64,000 nucleotides of DNA from Aestuariibius violaceus (GTDB taxonomy: Bacteria > Pseudomonadota > Alphaproteobacteria > Rhodobacterales > Rhodobacteraceae), in NCBI RefSeq assembly GCF_040779325.2, contig NZ_JBFONT020000004.1, forward strand, positions 1 through 64,000. Reading direction: 5' to 3'. The position numbers and the translations under genes were made by a program. Of this stretch, positions 24,335-33,056 are shown one piece after another. How positions within the stretch are numbered: position 1 is the stretch's first letter; the number at the start of each line of letters is the position of its first letter. The notes under the pieces were generated by a model, which worked only from the letters and a program-made list of their open reading frames with translations, ran no database searches and was not told where the DNA came from.

Positions 24335-26454
24335 CAGTTGCCTCCCGTCAGGCTGACCCAGGTCAGCAGGACAGCCAGCCCCAGCACCATCGCGAAGGCA
24401 TAGTGGAAAAGGTATCCCGATTGCCCTCGGTTCGCGAGGCGGGTGAAGAACGGCACAATGCCCATGGCAAGGCCGTTGATCCCGCCATCGATCACGCGGC
24501 CGTCCCCGCCCTTCCAGAAGCTCCGCCCGATGCCAAGCGCGGGTCGCACGAAGATCGCGTCGTAGATCTCATCGAAGTACCACTTATTCAACAGGAACCG
24601 GTAGAGGATCCCGTTGGCCTCGGCCACCTTTCCAGGCAGCTCAGGACGGCGGATATACATCAGCCAGGCAAGCCCGAGCCCCAGCAACATCGCGACAAAC
24701 GGCGAGACCTTCACCCAGGTCGGCGCATAATGAGCATCGTCGAGCACTGTGTTCTCCGGGGCCACGTAGATCGCCCCCTGTCCTGGCACGCCCGCTAGGG
24801 TCACATGATGATCGTCGCCGTATGCCCCCTCTTCGCCGTGGCTGTCATCGCTATGAACCGCCGTGTCGTCGCTGTGGCCTTCATCGCCGTGGCTGTCGTC
24901 TCCGTATCCCTCCGCGGATGCTTCAGCGACAGGGATGGCAAAGAACTCGGCTACATCACCCGTCTCGCCAAAGAAGCTGTCATACCAGATCATTCCGGCA
25001 AACACGGCACCAAGCGACAGGATGCCTAGAGGCGCGATCATCGTCATCGGGCTTTCATGGGCGTGCTCATGGGTATGCCGATCGCCCCGCGGTTCGCCCC
25101 AGAAGGTCAGGAACATCAGCCGCCAGGAGTAAAAGCTCGTGAATGCCGCAGCGATCACCAGCGCCCAGAAGGCGAACCCGTCACTGCCCGCCCACGCACT
25201 TTCGATCACCGCATCCTTCGACAGGAACCCGGCGAAGCCGATATGGGTCAGCGGAATGCCCACGCCGGTGATCGCCAGCGTTCCGATCATCATCGCCCAG
25301 AACGTATAGGGCAGCTTCTTTCGCAGCCCACCATAATTCCGCATATCCTGTTCGTGATGCATCCCGTGGATGACAGACCCCGCACCAAGGAACAGCATCG
25401 CCTTGAAGAAGGCATGGGTGAACAGGTGGAACATTGCGACTGAATAGACACCGACACCCGCAGCCACGAACATGTAGCCAAGCTGCGAACATGTCGAATA
25501 TGCGATCACGCGCTTGATGTCGTTCTGGACAAGGCCCACCGTCGCCGCGAAAAATGCGGTCATTGCGCCGATGAAAACGATGAAGCCCGTGGCGTAGGGC
25601 GCGAATTCCATGATCGGCGACATCCGGCAGACGAGGAACACGCCCGCCGTCACCATCGTTGCCGCATGGATCAAGGCAGAAACGGGCGTCGGCCCTTCCA
25701 TCGCGTCCGGCAGCCAGGTGTGAAGGAACAGCTGCGCCGATTTCCCCATCGCGCCGATGAACAGCAGAAGGGCCACAACCTCGGCCGCATTCCACTGCCG
25801 CCAGAGGAAGGTCATCTGCGTCTCGGCGATTTCAGGCGCTGCGGCGAAGATGTCGTCGAAGCGGATCGAGTCCACCAGGAAGAACAGCGCGAGGATCCCC
25901 AGCATGAAGCCGAAATCGCCAACCCGGTTGACGACGAAGGCCTTGATCGCGGCCGCATTGGCGCTTGGCTTTCGATAGTAGAACCCGATCAAGAGGTAGG
26001 AGGCGAGGCCCACGCCCTCCCAGCCGAAGAACATCTGGACGAGGTTGTCTGCCGTCACCAGCATCAGCATCGCGAAGGTGAAGAACGACAGGTAGGCAAA
26101 GAAGCGCGCCTTATAGTGCTCGCCTTCGCGGAAGTTGTCGTCATGGGCCATGTAGCCGAAGGAATAGAGGTGGACGAGCGCCGAGACCGTCGTGATCACG
26201 ATCAGCATGATCGCCGTCAACCGGTCCAGCCGGATGGCCCAGTCCGTCGCCAGCGTCCCGCTTTCGATCCAGCGCATAATTTGGATCTGCTGGGTTGTGC
26301 CATCGAAGGTGAAGAAGACGATCCAGCTGAGCAGCGCGGCCAGGAACAACAATAGCGTCGCCGTCCACTGCGCCGCCGTTTCCCCAATCAGGCGCCAGCC
26401 GAACCCCGCGATGAGCGCGCCCACGAGAGGCGCGAAAAGGATGATCGTCTCCAT
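24334..26454 (-). CDS. nuoL: NADH-quinone oxidoreductase subunit L
   Basis: 706 residues, with antiporter-like helices and the long lateral helix region near the C-terminus. Conserved blocks: FFGWEGVGLASYLLIGFYY, KSAQLFLHTWLPDAMEGPTPVSALIHAATMVTAG, and KRVIAYSTCSQLGYMFVAAG. The unusual part is a His/Asp/Gly-rich stretch at about residues 505-550 with many HS/DD/HG repeats, placed in a loop between late helices. It looks metal-binding and is not part of the standard NuoL core. It is the most distal proton channel of the complex. Confidence 0.97.
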   Translation of the reverse strand: METIILFAPLVGALIAGFGWRLIGETAAQWTATLLLFLAALLSWIVFFTFDGTTQQIQIMRWIESGTLATDWAIRLDRLTAIMLIVITTVSALVHLYSFGYMAHDDNFREGEHYKARFFAYLSFFTFAMLMLVTADNLVQMFFGWEGVGLASYLLIGFYYRKPSANAAAIKAFVVNRVGDFGFMLGILALFFLVDSIRFDDIFAAAPEIAETQMTFLWRQWNAAEVVALLLFIGAMGKSAQLFLHTWLPDAMEGPTPVSALIHAATMVTAGVFLVCRMSPIMEFAPYATGFIVFIGAMTAFFAATVGLVQNDIKRVIAYSTCSQLGYMFVAAGVGVYSVAMFHLFTHAFFKAMLFLGAGSVIHGMHHEQDMRNYGGLRKKLPYTFWAMMIGTLAITGVGIPLTHIGFAGFLSKDAVIESAWAGSDGFAFWALVIAAAFTSFYSWRLMFLTFWGEPRGDRHTHEHAHESPMTMIAPLGILSLGAVFAGMIWYDSFFGETGDVAEFFAIPVAEASAEGYGDDSHGDEGHSDDTAVHSDDSHGEEGAYGDDHHVTLAGVPGQGAIYVAPENTVLDDAHYAPTWVKVSPFVAMLLGLGLAWLMYIRRPELPGKVAEANGILYRFLLNKWYFDEIYDAIFVRPALGIGRSFWKGGDGRVIDGGINGLAMGIVPFFTRLANRGQSGYLFHYAFAMVLGLAVLLTWVSLTGGN

Positions 26455-26458
26455 GAAA

Positions 26459-26764
26459 TCAGCCCTTCATCACGTTGACGTCTTCGACGTCGATGGTCCC
26501 GCGGTTCCGGAAGAAACAGACGAGAATGGCAAGCCCGATGGCCGCCTCCGCCGCCGCGACCGTCAGAACGAACAAGGTAAAGACCTGCCCCACCAGATCG
26601 TTCAGTGCCGCCGAGAACGCCACGAAGTTGATATTCACGGCGAGCAACATCAGCTCGATCGACATCAGCAGGATGATCACGTTCTTCCGGTTCAGAAAGA
26701 GCCCGAAGATCCCGATGACGAACAACGCCGCCGCGACGGTGAGGTAGTGTTCAAGGCCGATCAA
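26459..26764 (-). CDS. nuoK: NADH-quinone oxidoreductase subunit K
   Basis: 101 residues, three helices: HYLTVAAALFVIGIFGLFLNRKNVIILLMSIELMLLAVNINFVAFS contains the conserved helix-2 Glu used in the proton path. The start is TTG 26764, overlapping by two bases the stop of the 57-residue ORF upstream (TGTTGATC), so nuoK translation is probably coupled to that ORF. Confidence 0.96.
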   Translation of the reverse strand: MIGLEHYLTVAAALFVIGIFGLFLNRKNVIILLMSIELMLLAVNINFVAFSAALNDLVGQVFTLFVLTVAAAEAAIGLAILVCFFRNRGTIDVEDVNVMKG

Positions 26765-26934
26765 CAGAAAACCATCCCTTCGCTAGCCGCTTGCCGTCCT
26801 TCGCAGGTTATAAAGTGGATGCCGTGAATGCTGGTGCCGAATGAATAGGGCATTGCACCATGTGGCAAACTCCAGCCTCCAGCCAGGACATCCGCTAGGA
26901 ACAAGAATGCGAGGAAGCCGAGGAGAGTTCTCAC
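26761..26934 (-). CDS. 57-residue secreted ORF between nuoJ and nuoK
   Basis: The frame starts with GTG 26934, overlapping the nuoJ stop as GTGA, and ends with TGA at 26761-26763, overlapping the nuoK TTG start. It therefore fills the whole gap. The product has a hydrophobic N-terminus (VRTLLGFLAFLFLADVLAGG) resembling a signal peptide, then a short mature part with two Cys (FITCEG and the final FC). No family recognised. The double overlap is strong evidence that it is translated and couples nuoJ to nuoK. Confidence 0.65.
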   Translation of the reverse strand: MRTLLGFLAFLFLADVLAGGWSLPHGAMPYSFGTSIHGIHFITCEGRQAASEGMVFC

Positions 26935-27539
26935 AGGCCCTGCCCCGGCTTCACGTCTTTCATCTCCAGCGCCTTCTCCGGGTCGCGGTACATCTGGGCC
27001 AGCACGTCCTGACGCTTGATGTCCTGACGGTGGCGCAGGGTCAGCACGATCGCCCCGACCATCGCGACCAGCAGGATCAGCCCCGAGAGCTGGAATGCCA
27101 GGATGTAGCGGTCATACAGGATCAGACCGATCCCTGCGACATTGTCCGGCGCCTCAAGCGCAGGCGCCACGACGCGATCCTCCGCTCCTTCGGAAAACTG
27201 CCAGGCCCCCAAAGCGATCGCCAACTGCATCAGCACGATCACCCCGATCAACAGCCCCAGCGGCAGATACTTCGCCATCTCCGCCTTCAGCTCGGCGAAA
27301 TCCACGTCCAGCATCATGACGACGAAAAGGAACAGCACCGCCACCGCGCCTACATAGACGATGATCAGCAGCATCGCGACGAACTCGGCCCCGAGCAGCA
27401 CGAAGAGGCCCGCCGACGAGAGAAATGCGAGGATCAGCCACAACACCGAATGGACCGGGTTGCGCGAGATGACGGTGAAAAGTCCGCCCGCAATGGTCGA
27501 GATGGCGAAGCAGTAAAAGGCGATCACGGCTGGTGTCAT
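26931..27539 (-). CDS. nuoJ: NADH-quinone oxidoreductase subunit J
   Basis: 202 residues with five helices: FYCFAISTIAGGLFTVISRNPVHSVLWLILAFLSSAGLFVLLGAEFVAMLLIIVYVGAVAVLFLFVVMML includes the pi-bulge helix region (VYVGAVAVLFLFVVMM) that gates proton transfer. It overlaps the CMD gene upstream by 4 bases and the 57-residue ORF downstream by GTGA. Confidence 0.96.
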   Translation of the reverse strand: MTPAVIAFYCFAISTIAGGLFTVISRNPVHSVLWLILAFLSSAGLFVLLGAEFVAMLLIIVYVGAVAVLFLFVVMMLDVDFAELKAEMAKYLPLGLLIGVIVLMQLAIALGAWQFSEGAEDRVVAPALEAPDNVAGIGLILYDRYILAFQLSGLILLVAMVGAIVLTLRHRQDIKRQDVLAQMYRDPEKALEMKDVKPGQGL

Positions 27540-27931
27540 TCGCTCTCTCCGTCCTCCATCGCCTCTTGCGCCAGTTCCATGGCCTTGGTCATCGCCGGGA
27601 TGCCGCCGAATGCACCCATCTGGGCGATAGTTTCGGCCACTTCCTGGCGTGTTGCGCCCGCCTCGATCGCGTGGCGCACCGTCATCCGGATCTGCGCCTC
27701 GGCCTGTGCCCCGAGCATCGTCAACGCGCCGAGGGTCAACAGCAGCCGCGTCTTGGCGTCAAGCCCCTCCGGATTGAAGGTCTTGCCCATGAACGTCTCC
27801 ATGAGCTCCTTGGGCATGGTCGGCCACAGCGCCTCGAACCCCTTCGGCGTGAAGGACTCAAGGGCCGGATTGAACTGCTTCGCCCAATCCTGACCCATCC
27901 GCATCATGACTTCGAAGGGATTGTCGGTCAT
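27536..27931 (-). CDS. Carboxymuconolactone decarboxylase-family protein (first of two)
   Basis: 131 residues, all alpha. TRLLLTLGALTMLGAQAEAQIRMTVRHAIEAGATRQEVAETIAQMGAFGGIPAM matches the CMD fold, with the conserved His in RHAIEAGAT. There is no CxxC, so it is not an AhpD-type peroxidase. The partner gene just upstream is a paralog. It lies in an unbroken overlapping chain CMD-CMD-nuoJ, so it is co-expressed with complex I. Function unknown; a role with quinone or ring compounds is only a guess. Confidence 0.8.
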   Translation of the reverse strand: MTDNPFEVMMRMGQDWAKQFNPALESFTPKGFEALWPTMPKELMETFMGKTFNPEGLDAKTRLLLTLGALTMLGAQAEAQIRMTVRHAIEAGATRQEVAETIAQMGAFGGIPAMTKAMELAQEAMEDGESE

Positions 27932-28317
27932 ACCGCGTCTTCCTCCGCGAAAACCTCCATAGCCGCATTCAATGCGTTCACCATCGCCGGGAAGCCACCA
28001 TAGAGCGACATCTGTAGGATGACCTCGGTCACCTCCGTCCGTGTCGCGCCGGCTTTCAAAGAGGCGCCCACATGCACCTTAAGTTGCGGTCTTGTCTGCC
28101 CGCCGATCGCCGCAAGCGCCGCAACGGTCGCCAGCTGCCGCGTCTTCAGGTCGAGCCCGGGCCGGTTGTAGATCTGCCCATAGGCTGTCCCAACCACGTA
28201 GTCGGAAAATCCCGGGACAAGATGGTCATACCGTTCGGCCAGAACGTCTTTCAGACCCGGATTGACCGTATCCGAAAGCGACCGCCCCGCGGCGACATGT
28301 TGTGCTTCATCAGTCAT
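27928..28317 (-). CDS. Carboxymuconolactone decarboxylase-family protein (second of two)
   Basis: 129 residues. TRQLATVAALAAIGGQTRPQLKVHVGASLKAGATRTEVTEVILQMSLYGGFPAMVNAL is the CMD core; His is kept in KVHVGASL and no CxxC is present. It starts on the stop of nuoI (4-base overlap) and overlaps the first CMD gene by 4 bases. The pair probably forms hetero- or homo-oligomers. No substrate can be assigned. Confidence 0.8.
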   Translation of the reverse strand: MTDEAQHVAAGRSLSDTVNPGLKDVLAERYDHLVPGFSDYVVGTAYGQIYNRPGLDLKTRQLATVAALAAIGGQTRPQLKVHVGASLKAGATRTEVTEVILQMSLYGGFPAMVNALNAAMEVFAEEDAV

Positions 28318-28808
28318 CTATACGGCGCGTCGATTTCCAGGTTGCGGGCGATCTCGGCCTCCCACCGCTCACCGTTTTCGAGAAGCTTCTGCTTATCGTA
28401 GAACAGCTCTTCCCGCGTCTCGGTGGCGTATTCGAAGTTCGGCCCCTCGACGATGGCATCGACCGGGCAGGCCTCCTGGCAATAGCCGCAATAGATGCAC
28501 TTCGTCATGTCGATGTCATAGCGTGTGGTCCGCCGCGACCCGTCCTCCCGCGCCTCAGCATCGATCGTGATCGCCTGCGCCGGGCAGATCGCCTCGCAGA
28601 GCTTGCAGGCGATGCAACGTTCTTCCCCATTCGGGTAGCGCCGTAGCGCATGTTCACCGCGGAACCGCGGCGACAAAGGCCCCTTTTCATGAGGGTAGTT
28701 CACCGTCGCCTTGGGGCGGAAGAAGTACTTCATCCCCAGCTTCATCGCCGAGAAAAAGTCAGCCAAGAGAAAATACTTGGCCGCACGCGTATAGTCGATC
28801 TGCGTCAT
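28314..28808 (-). CDS. nuoI: NADH-quinone oxidoreductase subunit I
   Basis: 164 residues. Two four-cysteine motifs bind clusters N6a and N6b: CIACKLCEAICPAQAI and CIYCGYCQEACPVDAI. An N-terminal helix (RAAKYFLLADFFSAMKLGMKYFF) attaches to the membrane arm. It passes electrons from NuoG to NuoB. Length is normal for alphaproteobacteria. Confidence 0.97.
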   Translation of the reverse strand: MTQIDYTRAAKYFLLADFFSAMKLGMKYFFRPKATVNYPHEKGPLSPRFRGEHALRRYPNGEERCIACKLCEAICPAQAITIDAEAREDGSRRTTRYDIDMTKCIYCGYCQEACPVDAIVEGPNFEYATETREELFYDKQKLLENGERWEAEIARNLEIDAPYR

Positions 28809-28820
28809 ATCCAGTCTCCG

Positions 28821-29258
28821 CTAAGGCCTATCGCAGTCGCCATTATCTAAATACTCGACCGCATTGTTGACGAACCGATCCACGATGAGAAAGTCCATCT
28901 CATAGCTGGTCGGCGCATCTTCGGGCAGGTCGCCGACATACATCGCCCAGATTTCGGTAACCGCATAGGCCAAGTCTTCGCCGGGCTCACAAAGCCCCGT
29001 CTCGATTCGGCTGTCGATCCCCTGCTTGAGATAGCCAAGGATCGTGACGATCGCGAACGGATCGTTCTCCGAAAACTGGAGGCCCCATGACGGTTCAATC
29101 CACTCGAGTGCCGCGCTCGCCTGCTCAGGGCTGCAAAACTCGGTTCCGATCTGGTAAAAGCCACAGTCCTCAAGCCGATAAACGCCCAGTTGAGCGCTTG
29201 TTGGGAGCGCTAGAACGGTCAGTAGCCCGGTCAGGGAAAGTGCGCCCGCCCTCACCAT
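28821..29258 (-). CDS. Secreted protein of unknown function in nuo operon
   Basis: 145 residues from ATG 29258, whose A is shared with the nuoH stop (TAATG). A signal peptide (MVRAGALSLTGLLTVLALPTSA) precedes a mature part with four Cys (EDCGF, EFCSP, GLCEPG, GDCDRP) likely forming two disulfides. The body is acidic and helical (DPFAIVTILGYLKQGIDSR). No family recognised. Periplasmic; tightly coupled to nuoH and nuoI. Confidence 0.7.
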   Translation of the reverse strand: MVRAGALSLTGLLTVLALPTSAQLGVYRLEDCGFYQIGTEFCSPEQASAALEWIEPSWGLQFSENDPFAIVTILGYLKQGIDSRIETGLCEPGEDLAYAVTEIWAMYVGDLPEDAPTSYEMDFLIVDRFVNNAVEYLDNGDCDRP

Positions 29259-30295
29259 TAGCCACCTACCGCCCAGCGGGCATAGGCCCCGCCAAACAGC
29301 TCGAACTTCGCCAAGAACGCCACCAGCACGACCCACGCCAATGAGAACGGCAGGAACACCTTCCATCCCAGCCGCATCAGTTGGTCGTAGCGGTAGCGGG
29401 GCACGATGGCCTTCACCATCGAGATCAGGAAGAAGATCACGAACATCTTCGCGACCATCCAGAACACGCCGTCCGGCAGGAAAGGCACCGGCGACAGCCA
29501 GCCGCCGAAGAAGATCAGCGTAATCAGCGCCGTCATCAGCACGATCGTGGCGTATTCCCCGATCATGAAGAGCAGGAACGGCGTCGACGAGTACTCCACC
29601 TGATAGCCCGCGACGAGTTCGGATTCGGCCTCCGGCAGGTCGAAGGGCGGCCGGTTCGTCTCAGCCAAGGCCGAGATGAAGAACAGGAACAACATCGGCA
29701 GGTGCGGCAGCCAGTACCAGCTCAGAAGGCCCCAATCCCCATCCTGCGCCCGCACGATCTCGGTCAGGTTCAGTGACCCGGTTGAGATGATGACACCAAC
29801 CAGGATCAACCCGATCGACACCTCGTAGGAGATCATCTGCGCCGCGGACCTGAGGCTCCCAAGGAACGGATACTTCGAATTCGAGGCCCATCCCCCCATG
29901 ATCACGCCATAGACCTCCAGCGAGGAGACCGCGAAGATATAAAGGATCGCCACGTTCACGTCGGCAATCGCCCAGCCATCGTTGAACGGGATCACCGCCC
30001 ACGCGATCAGCGGCAGGGTGAAGGCGATCATGGGCGCAAGAAAGAACACCGTCTTGTCCGCACCCGCGGGCACTACGATCTCTTTCAGGGCGTATTTGAA
30101 GAAATCGGCAAAGCTCTGCAGAAGCCCAAAGGCGCCCACCACGTTCGGGCCCTTCCGCATCTGCACCGCGGCCCAGATCTTGCGATCGGCGTACAGCAGC
30201 ACGGCAAGCGACATCAGAAGAAGCACCGTCAGCAGCAGGCACTGCCCCAAGATGATTAGGGCGATCCCCGCATTGGTGCTGAAAAACTCGCTCAT
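29258..30295 (-). CDS. nuoH: NADH-quinone oxidoreductase subunit H
   Basis: 345 residues from ATG 30295; an in-frame extension to 30448 would add an unusual basic N-terminus and is rejected. About eight helices with RKGPNVVGAFGLLQSFADFFKYALKE and NRPPFDLPEAESELVAGYQVEYSS, the quinone-site loops. It forms the quinone channel with NuoB and NuoD. Its ATG overlaps the stop of the 52-residue ORF upstream. Confidence 0.96.
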   Translation of the reverse strand: MSEFFSTNAGIALIILGQCLLLTVLLLMSLAVLLYADRKIWAAVQMRKGPNVVGAFGLLQSFADFFKYALKEIVVPAGADKTVFFLAPMIAFTLPLIAWAVIPFNDGWAIADVNVAILYIFAVSSLEVYGVIMGGWASNSKYPFLGSLRSAAQMISYEVSIGLILVGVIISTGSLNLTEIVRAQDGDWGLLSWYWLPHLPMLFLFFISALAETNRPPFDLPEAESELVAGYQVEYSSTPFLLFMIGEYATIVLMTALITLIFFGGWLSPVPFLPDGVFWMVAKMFVIFFLISMVKAIVPRYRYDQLMRLGWKVFLPFSLAWVVLVAFLAKFELFGGAYARWAVGG

Positions 30296-30450
30296 ACGTC
30301 TTTCCCCTTGCCCGCGATATCGTTTGCGGGCTCTGGCGGCGGTGCGGCGAACACCCCGTGTCGTTCCCATGCCGGAGAGTGCGCCCGGCACGTCGCTGTA
30401 AACAGCATCTTCCCGCCGTATGCCAGCCTCTTCCGGCCACTCCGGCACAT
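30292..30450 (-). CDS. 52-residue ORF between nuoG and nuoH
   Basis: Starts at ATG 30450 (a later in-frame ATG gives a 38-residue form, MLFTATCRAHSP...) and stops with TGA at 30292-30294, overlapping the nuoH ATG as ATGA. The product is basic at the start, with a Pro-rich piece (FAAPPPEPANDIAGKGKDV) at the end. No membrane helix. The overlap and its position filling the nuoG-nuoH gap support it; the sequence itself is not diagnostic. Confidence 0.45.
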   Translation of the reverse strand: MCRSGRKRLAYGGKMLFTATCRAHSPAWERHGVFAAPPPEPANDIAGKGKDV

Positions 30451-30461
30451 GTGCCGCGGGC

Positions 30462-32483
30462 CTATTCCGCCGCGATCGGCGCGGCCTCCCGCCGCGCCTT
30501 CGCCGACTGGCTTAGCTCGGCCATCAGTTTCGACGCACGGGCGATCGGGTTTGTCAGGTAGTGGTCCGAAATGGCTTGGAAGAAATCCCCATCGCCCATC
30601 GTGCCGCCGTCAAGAGCGACCCACTCATTCTCCGGCACCTGATCGACCATCTTCAGATGCGGCACTGCCTTGACTAGCGCCTGTCGCAACTGCGCCATCG
30701 TATCGTAAGGCAAGGTCGCGCCCATCTCGCCCGACAGCGCCCGCAGGATCGCCCAGTTCTCCTTGGCCTCCCCAGGTGGGAACGATGCGCGTAAAGCCAG
30801 TTGAGGCCTCCCTTCGGTGTTCACGAAGAGCCCGTTCTCCTCCGTATAGGCCGCCCCCGGCAGGATCACATCCGCTCGATGCGCCCCCCGGTCCCCATGG
30901 CTGCCCTGATAGATCACGAAAGCCCCTTCGGGCACATCAATCTCGTCCGCGCCGAGGTTGTAGATTACGTCCGCCTCAAGCGCTTGATCGATCCCGCTTT
31001 CGCAGACAGCGCCGATATCCATCGCGCCGACACGCGCAGCAGCGGTGTGGAGCGTCAGGAACTTTGACTGCCCGGCCTCTGCCGCCCGCATAGCAGTCGC
31101 AAGCACAGCAGCCCCGTCGTCACTGGTCAACGCTCCTTGGCCGACAATCATCACACCTGGCACATCATGCTTGTCCGAATGATCCATGCCAGCGAGCTCG
31201 GCGAGCGCCTCTCGCCCCGTGCCAAGATGGGTGTAATCGTAAGTCAGGTCCACCGCCTCGCCGATCAGTGCGACCTTCGCACCCTTAAGCCAGGCCTTCC
31301 GTATCCGCGCGTTCAGGACTGGCGCCTCAACGCGGGGGTTGGTCCCGATCAGCAGGATCATCTGCGCATCATCGACGTCCTCGATCCGCGCCGTCCCGAC
31401 ATACCCCGACCGGTTTCCGGCAGGCAGCTTTGCTCCATCCGTCCGGCACTCGACAACACCGCCCTGTTCTTCGATCAGCTCTTTCAACGCGAAAGCGGCC
31501 TCAACGGGCGCCAGATCCCCGACCAGTCCCGAGAGCTTTCCAGCACCTTTGATCTTATCCGTCGCCAGCGCCAACACCTCGCCCCAGCCCGCAGGCCGCA
31601 GCTTGCCGTTCTCGCGGATGTACGGCTTGTCGAGCCGCTGCCGCCGCAGCCCGTCCCAGACGAACCGCGTCTTGTCGCTGATCCATTCCTCGTTCACGCC
31701 GTCATGGTTGCGCGGCAGGAACCGCATGACCTCGCGCCCCTTTGTATCCACCCGAACAGACGAGCCCAAAGCGTCCATCACATCGATCGACTCGGTCTTC
31801 GTCAGCTCCCAGGGCCGCGCCGTAAACGCATAGGGCTTCGACACCAGCGCTCCCACCGGGCACAGGTCGATGATGTTCCCCTGTAACTCGCTGTCGAGCG
31901 TCTGGCCCAGATAGGATGTGATTTCGCTGTCCTCGCCACGCCCCGTCTGGCCCATCTGCGTGATCCCGGCGACCTCAGTCGTGAACCGAACGCAGCGGGT
32001 GCAAGAGATGCAACGCGTCATGTGCGTTTCGACGAGAGGTCCAAGATCCAGGTCCACCGCCGCCCGCTTGGGCTCGCGGTAGCGCGAGAAATCCACGCCA
32101 TAGGCCATCGCCTGATCCTGCAGATCACATTCGCCGCCCTGATCGCAGATCGGGCAGTCGAGAGGGTGGTTAATGAGTAGAAACTCCATCACCCCCTCTC
32201 GCGCCTTCTTGACCATGGGAGAGTTGGTCTTGATGACCGGCGGCTGCCTTTCTGGCCCCGGCCGCAGGTCGCGCACCTGCATCGCGCAGGAGGCTGCTGG
32301 CTTCGGCGGGCCACCCACTACCTCGACCAGACACATCCGGCAGTTCCCGGCGATTGACAGCCGTTCATGATAGCAGAACCGCGGGATCTCGACCCCCGCC
32401 AGTTCACAAGCTTGGATGAGTGTCAGGGCCGGATCGACCTCGATATCCTGCCCGTCGATGTTGATGGTGCGCAGCTCGGCCAA
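30462..32483 (-). CDS. nuoG: NADH-quinone oxidoreductase subunit G
   Basis: 673 residues from TTG 32483. An N-terminal 2Fe-2S domain (CELAGVEIPRFCYHERL, AGNCRMCLVEV) is followed by NHPLDCPICDQGGECDLQDQAM and CISCTRCVRFTTEVAGI for the 4Fe-4S clusters, then a molybdopterin-oxidoreductase-like domain without cofactor. It carries electrons from NuoEF to NuoI. Typical alphaproteobacterial length. Confidence 0.97.
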   Translation of the reverse strand: MAELRTINIDGQDIEVDPALTLIQACELAGVEIPRFCYHERLSIAGNCRMCLVEVVGGPPKPAASCAMQVRDLRPGPERQPPVIKTNSPMVKKAREGVMEFLLINHPLDCPICDQGGECDLQDQAMAYGVDFSRYREPKRAAVDLDLGPLVETHMTRCISCTRCVRFTTEVAGITQMGQTGRGEDSEITSYLGQTLDSELQGNIIDLCPVGALVSKPYAFTARPWELTKTESIDVMDALGSSVRVDTKGREVMRFLPRNHDGVNEEWISDKTRFVWDGLRRQRLDKPYIRENGKLRPAGWGEVLALATDKIKGAGKLSGLVGDLAPVEAAFALKELIEEQGGVVECRTDGAKLPAGNRSGYVGTARIEDVDDAQMILLIGTNPRVEAPVLNARIRKAWLKGAKVALIGEAVDLTYDYTHLGTGREALAELAGMDHSDKHDVPGVMIVGQGALTSDDGAAVLATAMRAAEAGQSKFLTLHTAAARVGAMDIGAVCESGIDQALEADVIYNLGADEIDVPEGAFVIYQGSHGDRGAHRADVILPGAAYTEENGLFVNTEGRPQLALRASFPPGEAKENWAILRALSGEMGATLPYDTMAQLRQALVKAVPHLKMVDQVPENEWVALDGGTMGDGDFFQAISDHYLTNPIARASKLMAELSQSAKARREAAPIAAE

Positions 32484-32585
32484 GGGGGCCTCCGTCCGTC
32501 GATTGCGGTATCGAACGTTACCTAACCCCGTGCATGGCGGATTTCCATCGCAAAACCGGCGGCCTCTTGCCGCGTCAGGGTGGCC

Positions 32586-32981
32586 CTAGCGGGCCCGCAG
32601 AAGCTGACCCACCGCGGTGTTAGCAGCGATTTCATCCCGACCGACCCGGCAATGCCCTGCCTCGTCGTCCCGCGACGCCCCGCGCTCGGCCAGGCGGGCC
32701 CGCGCGATACCTTCCAAGCGGTCTTTCTCAGCCTCGTCATCAGTATAGGCGTCGATCTCCGCGTCGCTGTAACCCAGGGCTCGCGCCCGTGATTTCAGTT
32801 GATTGAGGTAAGAGATCCCGCGAAACAGCCGTGCATCGATGTCGTCACAACGCTCGCTGATCTCATAGGCGATGCCGACGGCAATGATGCCCTCGCGCAC
32901 CTCCGCCACGTCCTTCAACGGTGGTTTCGCCGCAACCGGCGCCGCCATCAAAGCCACAAGCGCCACCCAGATCCATCGCAT
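32586..32981 (-). CDS. Secreted DUF5333-like protein
   Basis: 131 residues from ATG 32981. The signal peptide is MRWIWVALVALMAAPVAA; the mature part has KDVAEVREGIIAVGIAYEISERCDDIDARLFRGISYLNQLKSRARALGYSDAEIDAYTDDEAEK, and a second Cys near the end (GHCRVGRDEIA). It resembles a small Rhodobacterales family (DUF5333) that I recall beside nuo genes; that name needs a profile search. About 100 bases without a clear gene separate it from nuoG. Confidence 0.7.
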   Translation of the reverse strand: MRWIWVALVALMAAPVAAKPPLKDVAEVREGIIAVGIAYEISERCDDIDARLFRGISYLNQLKSRARALGYSDAEIDAYTDDEAEKDRLEGIARARLAERGASRDDEAGHCRVGRDEIAANTAVGQLLRAR

Positions 32982-33056
32982 GCCAAAGCCCTCTTCGCTG
33001 CTCGAAACAGTCCCTGAGGTGGGCGAAACGGTCCGGCTATTCAATAACAGGGCCGA

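Noticed and set aside
23240..24403. 387-codon + frame across nuoM
   Set aside because: Antisense of nuoM; highly charged low-complexity translation typical of shadow frames.
32522..32740. 72-codon minus frame downstream of DUF5333-like gene
   Set aside because: Overlaps the DUF5333-like coding sequence in another frame with Arg-rich composition; only about 18 codons lie outside it.
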